From: Lampris incognitus
Lineage: Eukaryota > Chordata > Actinopteri > Lampriformes > Lampridae
Assembly (NCBI RefSeq): GCF_029633865.1
Contig: NC_079223.1
Coordinates: forward strand, 9,247,736-9,311,735
Reading direction: 5' to 3'
Length of the DNA stretch: 64,000 nucleotides
The position numbers and the translations under genes were made by a program. Below, in pieces: positions 1-10,200 of the stretch; positions within the stretch are counted from its first letter, which is position 1; each line of letters opens with the position of its first letter. The notes under the pieces are model-generated. The model made no database searches and was not told where the DNA came from. It saw only the letters and a list, made by a program, of their open reading frames with translations.

Positions 1-656
1 TTTATATGACCGTTATTCTTCCATGCCAGTGTGGGACGGTTTCTTTAACGTCAAAATGCAGGAAATGTATAACGATGGACCTTGGAGTAGCTTCGGGGTC
101 AGGGGTCAGGGCTCTATGAGCGCGTTGAATTTAGTCAGCAGTTGTTTTTTTTACCCGAGACCCCGCACGTCGGGACGTTATCGCTTCTGGATCTGCTCCC
201 CAGGTCGGGTCCCCCTCTTCCCGCAGCAGATACCGCACCGGACCGCTGGTTACAGCGCTGCCTGCTCCCACGTCTGCAGCGCGCTCCTCCGCCTCGCCGA
301 CAGCCTGGCCTCGAGTTCGGAGCATCGCCCCGACTTCGGATGGCGGTTGGTTAAGCTCTTGTTTTAGCGTTGCCAGCTCTGTTCCTTAAAGTCTTTCATT
401 AACCCCCCCCCCTTTAAGCTCGGAAACAGCCGTGTACATATCTTCTTCTTCTTCTTTTAAAAGTCTCGGAAGTCTTTAGAGATAGACGCCATGTCACCAA
501 GCAGCACATCCCCGTGCTGAGTAGCTTCTTCTCTGCTGCTTGCTAGCAAGACGCCATTTTCCTCGCCGGGGGGGGGGGGGCTCCATGTCACCCTTTTTCC
601 CCCGACGTCGGTTGTTCAGTTACCCGCTTTGTCGAATTCTTCTGACTTCTCAACGA
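1..656. other. unassigned flanking DNA
   Basis: GC-richer sequence with C and G runs (403-412, 568-580). Short open frames on both strands overlap and share no recognisable domain. No gene is called here. Confidence 0.4.
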
Positions 657-866
657 GGTAGTCCAACCTTGGGGGTCGTCCCGGTTCGTCCTCTGTGTGA
701 AGTTCCCGTGTCTGTGTGGGTTTCCTCCGGGGCTCCGGTTTCCTCCCACAGTCCAAAGACATGTAGGCGAGGTGAATCGGCCGCGTGATGGCCTGGCGGC
801 CTGTGGATAGGCTCCAGCATCCCTGAGAGCAGGATAAGCGGTTCGGAAAATGGATGGATAGATGGG
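657..866 (+). mobile_element. SINE-A copy, 5'-truncated with internal deletion
   Basis: It starts inside the SINE-A body (GTAGTCCAACCTTGGGGG), runs through the GGTTTCCTCC and CCAAAGACATGTAG blocks and ends in GATAAGCGG plus a GGATGGATAG-type tail. The tRNA-like head is missing and about 100 bases between the GTGAATCGGCCG and TAGGCTCCAGC blocks are deleted. Confidence 0.75.
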
Positions 867-1018
867 TGGGAGTGATTGGCTTCGTAGTTATTATTTATTG
901 TTTTTGTTTTGTACTTTACATGTCTGCCTGGTTTAAGTATATTTTGTCTGATTTAACTCTGTATACAAAACCTCCATAAATGAAGTATTGCAGCGAATTA
1001 GGGGGGCAACCACAGGAA

Positions 1019-1085
1019 CTGCCGCGACCGGGACGCGAACCCGTATCGCCCGCACCGCGGGAGACATCGCTAACCGCTCGACTAA
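1019..1085 (-). repeat. tRNA-like sequence (SINE head or tRNA pseudogene)
   Basis: On the minus strand an A-box-like TAGTCGAGCGG (1075-1085) is followed by a B-box-like GGGTTCGCGTCCC (1030-1042) at tRNA-like spacing. The T-arm can pair, but the 5' end is a run of C and cannot pair with the 3' acceptor half, so it is not an intact tRNA. A related head lies at 59572-59645. Confidence 0.42.
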
Positions 1086-1097
1086 GGGGGGGGGGGG

Positions 1098-1976
1098 TCA
1101 GGCCCGCGGGCCAGCGGCCAGCGTGTCTTCTTTTCCACGCACGTTACAGTATTAAAATAAACAAATTGGCGCAGTTTAACTGTATAAATAAGGGTTCGGA
1201 AACTGCTTTCCAGTTCAGCCCAGTTCACGGAACCGATACCAAAACGTCCGCTTGTTAAACGTTGTCGCGGTCCTGTCATGCGCCACGGCACGTGTTTATC
1301 TGCGTGCGCTCGCGAGCCAGTGGTGTATCCGGCATTTCCGGTAGGCGACGCACGAGACTGGGCGAGTTGAGCGGGAGACGCTTCAGCCGGAACTGAATCG
1401 CTTTAAACTGCGCGATCACGGATACGCGTTCATTTATTTTAATGTGCAATAACAAAAACACTCCACAAGGTGTCGCTGCTGCGTCGTATCGCCTCTGGTA
1501 CTATGAGGTGTGTAGTTTAATCATCTTTAAACAGATTGTATTCGGGGTTGTTTTTTTTTACACTGTTCTGTGTATATTTATTTATCTGTTGGAGGCGCGC
1601 GGAGAGAAAAGATAAAAATAGACCCGCCGCGTGAAAGTAGAGCTCAGCAGCGCGTGCGCTCGTGGTTTCGGTTGGTCAGTGCAGCTTCCGGTGGTTATGA
1701 TGAACAGTTCCGCCTCCGCGTCCGTGCCTGGTGTATTTAGGCCATAAATTACACGTTTGTTTGTTTGTTTGTTTATTTTAAGTATTCATCCACACCACAG
1801 TTGTCTAAATGGCTACTCCCATGACTTTCCGTCTGTCACAGAAAAGCACAAGGACCTAATTGCTTTCCATGCCGCTTATCCGAGATATAATTTATCAGAC
1901 TTGAATCCTTTGTCTGCCTCTGTCCACCCCCCACCCCCCGTGTCCAAGGCACTCGTTGATTTAGAAAGGGCTAGGC
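1098..1976. other. unassigned, CpG-containing flank
   Basis: From 1260 to 1730 the sequence is relatively rich in CG dinucleotides (GTGCGCTCGCGAG, GGCGACGCACG). This could be a small CpG island, but no start codon context or exon was recognised. The rest is A/T-rich. Confidence 0.3.
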
Positions 1977-2296
1977 CAGGGGTCCCCAATTACTTTTCAT
2001 AGCGGGCCACTTTTAGGGCCACTTTTAAAACCACGGGCCACTCAACCTCCAGCAGCACGTTGTTTGTTAGTTTGTTTTGGTGTCGATACGTTGCAGGTAT
2101 TATAATTTAAACAGAGATTTTTCATCTATTTTTCGATATATTACTAGTCTTACTTTTACTAAGAAATTAAAAAAAAAAATTTTGGTAGGGAAATAAAAAA
2201 AATTCTTCCTGGCATTTCTCCAAAAATTCTCGCGGACCATAAATCAACCCGTCATGGGCCGGACGTGGCCCGCGGGCCGCCTATTGGGGACCCCTG
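1977..2296. mobile_element. hAT-type MITE, 320 bp, with 8-bp target duplication
   Basis: Terminal inverted repeats begin CAGGGGTCCCCAA at both ends. The element is flanked by an exact 8-bp direct duplication GGCTAGGC (1969-1976 and 2297-2304). An 8-bp duplication with CAG-starting ends is the hAT superfamily signature. There is no transposase, so it is non-autonomous. Confidence 0.88.
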
Positions 2297-2639
2297 GGCT
2301 AGGCCATGTCATTGTTCTGTATCATGGCACTGGTTAGAGATCACACCATGGTTTTGGGGCTTTCCCTTTAGTGTGTCATACAACTGGGAGGTGCATGTAA
2401 AACGTGCGGAGTTACCAAGCCCAAAGTCCACGCCAGAGGGAATTATTCTCTCCAACAGAAAACACCGCCTGAAATGCCTCGTTGGTTGTCCAGTATTGTC
2501 TTCCGTTGCTTATCTACGTCACTGTGTAACACATTTTCATAACGCCCGCGTAGCTGCTAGTTTGGCCCGCCCTCATACCAAGTTCGGCGGAGCGGACGGG
2601 TCACAGATTTTGGTGCAACGCCAGGAAGAGTTTGGTTAG

Positions 2640-3056
2640 CGCATATCCCAAATGTCGAGGACACCTTTTTCTTTGGTGTGCAGGCAAATTCCCTTTGTAT
2701 GGGCTTCCAGTGGAAGACCAAATGAAGAACCGGTGGTTAAAAATCCTTTTTACACTATTCCTCAGCAGTGCAACCCTAAACCTTTTATGTCCCCTCTATT
2801 TTACAGAGGCCTGCTTCCTGAATGAGGCACGATTCCATGCTGGATTTGTTCACCTTTCCTAAAGAAGAAAGCGCCAGACGACAGTGGATACCGTTTCTTT
2901 TTTCGGGCCAACAACAGCCATATGCCAACGTGTTTGTTCAGCCGCTTCACAGAGGACTCTTTCCTCATTAGAGCCCAGTATGAAGCCGGATTTCCAGCAA
3001 GGCTAGTGCTGAAAGATGGGGCTGTTCCATCTGTAAAGGGCTGTGTTGAGGAAACT
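2640..3056 (+). pseudogene. THAP-domain-like relic, two degenerate copies
   Basis: Reading across frames, 2640-2850 resembles a THAP zinc-finger domain: a Pro-Lys-Cys start, FPLYG, RWLK, then YFTEACFLNEARF. The segment 2880-3056 gives a second C-terminal half: ARRQWIPFLFSGQQQPYAN, FTEDSFLIRAQYEAGF and the AVPS end typical of THAP domains. A frameshift near 2936 removes the Cys-x2-His region of the second copy. The relic ends at GAGGAAACT/GTAAGT, a perfect donor, so it may derive from a spliced exon. THAP domains bind DNA and occur in host factors and P-element-like transposases. I cannot tell which source this is. Confidence 0.5.
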
Positions 3057-3248
3057 GTAAGTAACATTATGTCACTGAGGTGTTTGTCTTGTATTGATAA
3101 TTAGACCAAATTCCTTGTGAATACAGCTTCGGTTCAGACAATGGGCATATACAGTGAAGCTGAAGTTCTTTGGGGAGCTAACGGTGATTTGCTTGAAAAA
3201 ATACAGCCGTGAATCCCGCAGTCAGATTACATTAAGATGTACTTTCAC

Positions 3249-3562
3249 TATTAACCCTTGTGGTGAAATTCATCCTCTGCATTTAACCCATCCTATTTTA
3301 TAGAAGCAGTAGGCAGCCACAGTGCAGCACCCGGGGACTAACTCCAGTTCTTCTTTCCAATTGCCTTGGTCAGGGGCACAGACAGGAGTATTAACTCTAA
3401 CATGCACGTCTTTGATGGTGGGAGGAAACTGGAATACCCGGCGGAAACCCACGCAGACCCAGGGAGAACATGCAAACTCCACACAGAAAGGACCTGGGAC
3501 GGCCTGGGGTTCGAACGTAGAATCTTCTTGCTGTGAGGTAACACCGTGCTGCCCATGCCTTA
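3249..3562 (-). mobile_element. SINE-A relative (variant 3' half)
   Basis: The right end carries a minus-strand tRNA-like head (GGCAGCACGGTG..., CACAGCAAGAAG, GGTTCGAA-like box). The middle holds the shared AGTTTGCATGTTCTCCC and GGGTTTCCGCC blocks. The left half differs from other SINE-A copies (a GTTAATACTCCTGTCTGTGC region and an ATGCAGAGGATGAATTTC end), suggesting a subfamily with its own 3' end. No clear target duplication was found. Confidence 0.6.
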
Positions 3563-5559
3563 ATTTCAACAATATCCGCTCAAAATCGTGGTGTTATTTT
3601 CACAACCGGCGAGGATAAATGTCACCGTCCCCCAAACATGACGTTTTTTCAAGTAATAAGCAGTCAACTAATTTTTATAATACTAAAGGCAGTTAAGCTC
3701 AGGCAGATATTCCAAGCCAAAAGCCAGTCAAAATACCGTCTAATGTACTCCAGCATACAAATAACTAACCGATGATGCAGGAAGATACCATGCAGTCGTC
3801 TGGTGACAGCAGAATAACATTTTACCAGCTACGTAAACTTTATTTCCTGACAGCAGACGTTTTCCACCTCAGTAGACATTTTAGCACATTTCTCACACGT
3901 ACACCGATTAACAGGGGCATATATAGAATTTATGTACGGCTTATGATTGAAAGACTAAATCCACCGTTATGTCACACAGTAAGCAGGTAATGAATGTAAT
4001 ATTTACCAGAGACTTCCTGCTGTGATCTTTATTGCTGCGGATGTTCATGCTGTCCACTCTCGTATTCTGCATTGGATTTGGGCTCAAACATGTACTGATG
4101 GATTTGAGAAGTTGCCCTTTCCAATCAAGAAAGAGAAATTATGCTACTTAGTAGGTTTATAGTTTGCTTACGCCGTAAGGTTCCGTGAGGCTTACGGAAC
4201 CTCCTACACCGGTGTTGTCGAACTCCGTTTCCCCATCGAGCTCTGTTTTCCCCTGAGGATGAGGCGGTCCTTAAAGCACTGACTGCTTCCCCTTGGCACG
4301 CTTCCGGAAGGTGGCCAATGCAGTTATTTTGGTGAAAGTAACGCAAAAGTAGTGTTATCAGCATTACTCTACACAGTAATATTGTAAAGTAACTTATTAC
4401 TTTCAAATGAACGTAACTAGTAATATGTAATGCATTACATTTTGAAAGTAAGTTGCCCAGTGCTAGTTATTAATTGGCTGTTTTGCCAGCGAAACCAACA
4501 AATCCTCAGATCCTTCCTTGTGCAAGAATTAAAGATAATTCTGTTTTGTTACAACTTGGATAATACTATGAAAATACTATGTTCATAGATTTGCCATCGT
4601 GCGGATCAGTTATGATATCACTTTGCTCACCACTTCATTTGTGGAGAGCTCAGACATGGGAGCACCGCTAGGCACAGTTTTACAATGGCGTCTTTTGGGG
4701 CCATGCGAGTACCATCGTTAAACTTGTCTTTTCAAACAAACAGACAAAGAAGAAAAACCCTAGTGCGTCAGTTGGACCGTGTTCATGATTTCTTATGAGG
4801 CTTATCTATGACTTCTCTATTGATGAATACTGCTGCTGACATCTACATTAGGGCTTGACAAATGAGTGACTATTGGTGCAGAACTGAAGGCGACAGAAAG
4901 TTGGCTTTTTAACATTGCGGGCAAAGGAACCGATCTTTACCGAGATGAGGTGGAGGTAGGTTGGCCATGTATGTGAAAAAGGTCTTGAGGTTTTCAGTGC
5001 CAGAATTTCCAGTGTCGGTTGGAGCATTACGAAGAAGCAGTGATTCTCCCTGTCGTATATCAAATACCACGGTATAAACCGCTTAAATACTTTGCAGTAC
5101 CACTTCAGGAACAGGTGTTCCTGATTGCTGAAACATTTGACAGGTTCAGATCCAGGAAGGTGACGTTCACCACGGAGTATTTAGTTGAGTAACACATTAT
5201 CAAATTAAAAAAAAAGTAAAGTAATACTTATTACACATATTCAGAAAGTACATTCTGAATATCCTCACTGACCCTGGTTGAACTACAAGGGACTCGGAGG
5301 AGGTCTGGCCCTAGACGTGCGGTACGCAGGCCCACCGGTCCGTGGATATTCCCTGATGCCCACGAACCAGCCCCCCAGCTATGAGTTAAATAGTGCCACT
5401 GCCTGGCGGACACCTCGGGAGAGGAGTAGACTACAGGAGTAAACCCCTACACAACATCAACGTCCACTCTTGCCCCTCTGTATCTGCCCAAGTTGGAGAG
5501 TACTGCTGGCGTCGTGTGTGGCTGCCGCTTCTCCCTCTCGTAGCCCCCCTTCCCATCCA
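3563..5559. other. unassigned flanking DNA
   Basis: No gene was recognised. The stretch 4330-4466 (repeated AAGTAA/TTACTTT and AATGTAATGCATTACATTTT, ending TTGCCCAGTGC) looks like one end of a DNA transposon, but the partner end was not found. Confidence 0.35.
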
Positions 5560-5672
5560 CCCCTGTATGGCTGTGTTGTGTCTGTCTGTTGTCTTGTTTC
5601 ACCCCGTTTATTGTAAAGCGTGTTAGAAAAGCGCTATATAAGTTTAATTTATTATTACTATTATTATGAATA
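5560..5672 (+). repeat. LINE-type 3' tail with (ATT)n end
   Basis: The stretch GTAAAGCGTGTTAG...AAAGCGCTATATAAG followed by TTATTATTACTATTATT matches, from memory, a common tail of truncated fish LINEs. Upstream sequence back to about 5270 may belong to the same copy. Confidence 0.4.
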
Positions 5673-5782
5673 TACTGAATATTTTTTGAATAGCAGCCTT
5701 GGAGGTAACGTTAGGAGCTAGGTCTGCTGTGTTGTGTACTTGTGGTTTTGTTATTTTATATGTATGGTTTTTTTGTTCTTGG

Positions 5783-6208
5783 TTTTTTTTGGGGGGGGGG
5801 GATTTTCCCCCTTTTTCTCCCAAATTTTATCCGGCCAATTTCTCCACTTTTCCGAGCCATCCTGGTCGCTGCTCCACCCCCCTGCCGATCCGGGGAGGGC
5901 TGCAGACTACCACATGCCTCCTCCCATACATGTGGAGTCGCCAGCTGCTTCTTTTCACCTGACAGTGAGGAGTTTCACCAGCGGGACGTAGCGCGTAGGA
6001 GGATCACGCTATTCCCCCCAGCCCCCCCCCCCAAACAGGCGCCCCGACCGACCAGAGGAGGCGCTAGTGCAGCGACCAGGACACATACCCACATCCAGCT
6101 TCCAATTGTGTCTGTAGAGACACCCGACCAAGCTGGAGGTAACATGGGGATTCGACCCGGCGATCCCCGTGTTGGTAGGCAATGGAATAGACCGCCACGC
6201 CACCCGGT
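5783..6208 (-). mobile_element. SINE-B copy A, near full length
   Basis: Minus orientation. The tRNA-like head is at the right end (GGGTGGCGTGGCGG A-box, GGGGATCGCCGGGTCGAATC B-box region). The body has ACCTCCAGCTTGGTCGGG and CCTCACTGTCAGGTG blocks, with an A-rich tail at the left. The flanks TATGTATGG and TATGTATGT are a likely imperfect target duplication. Confidence 0.8.
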
Positions 6209-6894
6209 TATGTATGTTTATGTATCATACCTGTCCAGCGTGTATAATGGGCAATGTGCAGTGTGCCACATTACGTTATTAAGCATACCGTCTTGTACAG
6301 CAAGCATGTGATGGGTTGAAAACAAAGACACATCAGACCCTATGGGACAACAAAGTATCTAATGTAGTATTATATTAATGTATTACCACATTACCAGGAC
6401 AATGAACTCCATCACAGTAACACCTTACTTTAGTAACACACACTCAGCTGAATGTCTGTTAAGTTGTCAGAACCTCTGGCTCTCTTGAGACGGCGGCTGG
6501 GGAAGACACCTTCTACCCCTGTCAGAAAAAGGTTGATGTATTGATGGATAAGGCTTCGATAATGAACTCCGTCGCGCCCCCGTGAGATTTTCAAGCATTA
6601 GTGAGTTACCAAGAGGGAGTTCAGGGCATAAGGGTGGAAGGAACCCTGGCCTGGCAGAGACCCGCTTTCATTTGGTACAGAAGAGGACCCTCGAGCTGTA
6701 GGAGAGTCTCTCATGCTGGAGATCACAGGACCATCTAATTGCGGCTGTCTACCGAGAGCAGATGTCGGATCACTGCGTTCCAGACTCGACTTGCCACATT
6801 AACAACGAGAGAAAATTACCACCGCCGCCTACAACCCAAACCCCTTCGCAGCCATTCACCAGCACGTGAATCATAAAGCATGAACACCAGTCAA
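6209..6894. other. unassigned DNA downstream of macrod2
   Basis: No repeat family, RNA gene or coding pattern was recognised. Confidence 0.4.
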
Positions 6895-7208
6895 GACACA
6901 ACCTCCATCTTAAACTTTATTTGTTGGTTTCGTTATTGTTTAGCAAAGCAAACATCAAAGTATGAAGGCATCATTTCATAGAAGTGTCGTTTCATCTTTA
7001 GTATGGCACCACTTAAAAGAAGTCATGAGTCATCACAACAATTTGAAAGAATGCTTTTTTTGCTAATCAATCCAGAGAAGAACAAAATGTTAACAACAGG
7101 TATTAGCCATTACAAGATGCATCTGAAGTTACAAATCATCTGCGAAGGACACACAGCCAAGAGTATGTATGCACTTACACCACCTCTGCATGTCTGCGAC
7201 GGCGACGT
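6895..7208 (-). CDS. macrod2: macrod2 probable terminal exon with stop and 3' UTR
   Basis: The minus-strand acceptor TTATTTCATATCAG ends at 7209. From 7208 the gene's frame reads DVAVADMQRW and on for 26 codons to TAA at 7131-7129. About 235 bases of 3' UTR follow, with an AATAAA signal. A GTAAGT at 7177-7182 could instead act as a donor after 30 bp, which is also a symmetric phase-1 exon; in that case the true terminal exon lies further left. The coding part runs 7208-7129. The end of the UTR is an estimate. Confidence 0.48.
6916..6921 (-). terminator. polyadenylation signal AATAAA (candidate for macrod2)
   Basis: A canonical AATAAA on the minus strand about 210 bases after the stop at 7129. 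It is followed on the same strand by GGTTGTGTCTTGACTGG, a GU-rich stretch at a normal distance for a downstream element. Cleavage would fall near 6890-6906. Confidence 0.5.
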
Positions 7209-10200
7209 CTGATATGAAATAAGGCAGATTCTTTTGATAAGATCCTAGACAATCTGGTTAAGATACAAGCAAAAGCAAAAAGACCCAATTCCTTGTTCGT
7301 GTTGGTGAAGCTCAAAGCAACTCTGACATGCATCGGAAACGACAAAGAAAGAGAGATTACAAAAGGAAGAGCTAATCGATTCTGGAGCGAGACGCTTAAC
7401 ATCCTCTCAAGTAGGCGTAGGAGCTGATGAACTTTTTCCTGCTGAAATGAACCAGGCTCAGCATGTGTGGAGATCTGATGTGATCGGTAATGATCTGAGA
7501 TGAAACGCTGTTGTTTTGAAGCGCGCTGCCGTTCGAGACCTCGGTCTGTGTTAGTGTCAGGGTGTTGGCTGATTTGACTAAACAATGAAGCGGGATCTGT
7601 GTGGATGTGTGAAAGGACATGGCAGGTGTCATTGTGTTGCACTCCGAAAGAGCTTTGGGATGCGGGGGGGGGGGGGGTTGTCAGGTATTTCCACCGCCAA
7701 GTGTCATCACGACAGTTATGTCAGGGTGAGAGCTTGTAGGGTCGGTAGGAAAAACAAGGATGGGATGATGTTAAGCATTGCCAAGTCCGCAGCGCTAGTG
7801 TCTGGGAGCTGTGGCTGCTGTCTGTGACTTGAACGGTCCCCTGACGGCTCCTTGATGCTCTCATATTGGGTCAAGTAAGTTTTATTTGTATAGCCCAATA
7901 CCACAAATTACATATTTGCATCAAGGGGCTTTACAGCAACACAACATCCCGTCCTTAGACCCTCGTGTCGGATAAGGAACAACTCTCTGTTGATTTAAAA
8001 AAAAAAAAAGGCTAACTCTGGTTTGTCTCATCAAACATGACTGACAGTATGATGGATGTCTTCAACACACAGTGAGGTATGGCTCATCTTTTTAGGTTGA
8101 TATGTTCAAGTCCTATAGTAAGGTTTTATACATACATACATATACATACATACGTACATACTTGGGGAATGAATGACACGTTTCGTGACAGATTTCAGAA
8201 CAAAGAGGAAAAGAAATATGAAATAAAATTGCGAATGTGACTATCTTGTGAGTAAGTGCTTCTCCTGGGCCAGTGTCAGAGGCCATAACACCATAGGCTA
8301 GTCTGATACTGGTATGGGGGCCTTCACACAGTTTGCTGGCTGTCAGATGAGGTTGATTGTCCTTCCCTTGGTTGCTCATTCTTTCTTCTCGTGAGTTTCT
8401 GCATGAAAAAGATTCACAGCAGACATTCAGAATTAGAGTGGGTGTATCCATTGACTCGCTATTCCGATACTCAGCTGGTTAATCCTTAGCAGCAACTCAT
8501 AAACATCACATCTGGCTCATGTGTGCATATTTGGATGTATGTTCCTGCAAATCATGTATATTTCTGCTCATGGCAGATCACCTCATTGTACATTTTTTTG
8601 GGGAGATCCCCCCCCCCCCCGTTTTTCACCCCAATTTTACCCCACTCTTCCGAACCATCCCAGTCACTGCTCCACCCCCTCTGCCGATCCGGGGAGGGCT
8701 GCAGACTACCACATGCCTCCTCCCATACATGTGGAGTCGCCAGCCGCTTCTTTTCACCTGACAGTGAGGAGTAGCACGTGGGGGGATCATGCTATTTCCC
8801 CCAGTCCCCCCTGAACAGGCGCCCTCAACCGACCAGAGGAGGTGCTAGTGCGGCGACCAGGACACACACCCACATCCGGCTTCCCACCCGCAGACACCAC
8901 CTGTTGTAATTTTCTGAAAAATTGCTGAGAGTCTAAATATTACTGCAAACTAGGACAGCTCATGGTGCACTTCACTGTGTTCCTGCACTAGTGAGAAAAA
9001 CAATACGAATGCACACTGAGATGCTGTGATGTGATCATTGCACCATCTCTGCCGAATCATCGCACACGCTACGAATCTGCCCACTTTATGTGCAGCGGTC
9101 GCTAAATTATTTTTCTACCTTGGAAACTGTTTGATGAACAAAACTGCATCCCTTTATTTGCCGTTATTATTTTTACAGCCACCAGAACTTCACAGCAGCA
9201 GTATAAATGCATGTGTTCAGTGGCATGCAGTCGCATCACCTTCGACGGTCCCAACGGAGATCTGAAAATAACAACGTTGTGGTATCCTTATCAAATATGA
9301 TTTATCAGCATGATTATTGCCCCTGCAGTCTGAGTTGCCTCCACGTGGAAATAATACGCTTTGCATGTTTGATTTATTAAACGTCTGATTTGTTGAGTTT
9401 GGGGGTAATTCATCACACTCAATCTCCAAAGACATGCTGACACGTTTGTACCAAAATATCAGGGTCACCGCTGCACACCTACGATGGGGAGGGAGGATTT
9501 ACAAATGCATTCGGCCCTGGAGGAGCACGCACAAACTGCCTGCCTGCCGCCTGCCCAACAGAGAAGAGGAGATGGAGACAGACAGGGAGGAGTAGATGGG
9601 ATTTGGAAAGCAGGCGAGAGGGAGGGTAAAACTCAATACTAGTGGATTTTCCGCCCGCTCCGCTGAGGGTTATCTAACTGAGGCAAATTTTAATTCGCTA
9701 ATAAAAACCTGCTGATAAACAGAGACGTGTGTAGACGAGTGTGTGCGAGCGGAGCGAGACGGCGAGCGAGCGAGCTGGTTTGAGTAACCCCACCGCCCCT
9801 TACCTTTGGACTGAATGCTGTCGGTTGCAGTTGAATCAGATTCTTGCAAGCTTTCAACCTGATCTTTCATCTCCACTAGACAAGAGAAGCGGAGGAAGAG
9901 GAGGAAAATGGGGAAGGGAGGAAAGACAAAATGGCATAAGAGCAGATGATCATCAGGCGCTCTGTGATCCACAGTGTTGTCATCGTCTTTCATCACTTAC
10001 ACACATGTATTAATTTGAATCACTAATCTCTCAGCCAGTTGTGCCAATGGAAATGAAGGCGCCACCTAAACCGTCCTTGATAACTGAAAGGTTGTAAGCT
10101 GACCAACGTCTTCTGGCATCAAGTTTTACCGGGTGGGCACTGGGGACTGTTTCACCATCTGCAAACAGCTTTTCATTTTCAAAAAGAAACAGGTTGTTTT

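Larger units (their letters stand above)
7209..9803 (-). other. macrod2 intron (exon 7 to terminal exon)
   Basis: A 2.6-kb intron. It holds a dispersed repeat fragment at 7874-8008, a 5'-truncated SINE-B at 8592-8896 and a G run at 7664-7678. I see no further coding sequence or RNA gene. Confidence 0.5.

Noticed and set aside
1019..1085. Functional tRNA gene
   Set aside because: The acceptor stem cannot form because the 5' side is a C-run, and the T-stem has a mismatch.
4330..4466. Possible hAT element end (CCCAGTGC)
   Set aside because: Only one end is visible and no 8-bp duplication could be paired, so it is mentioned only as an unassigned fragment.
5742..6311. Open frame of 189 codons
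   Set aside because: Almost entirely SINE-B sequence read through; no protein family pattern.
7175..7642. Open frame of 155 codons on the minus strand covering the terminal exon region
   Set aside because: It is a different frame from the spliced macrod2 frame and reads from intron into exon, giving an Arg/His run (RRRRRRH) that looks spurious.
8519..8814. Three overlapping open frames near 8520-8814
   Set aside because: They are translations of the SINE-B copy; the same peptides recur at 5734-5991 and 35460-35759.
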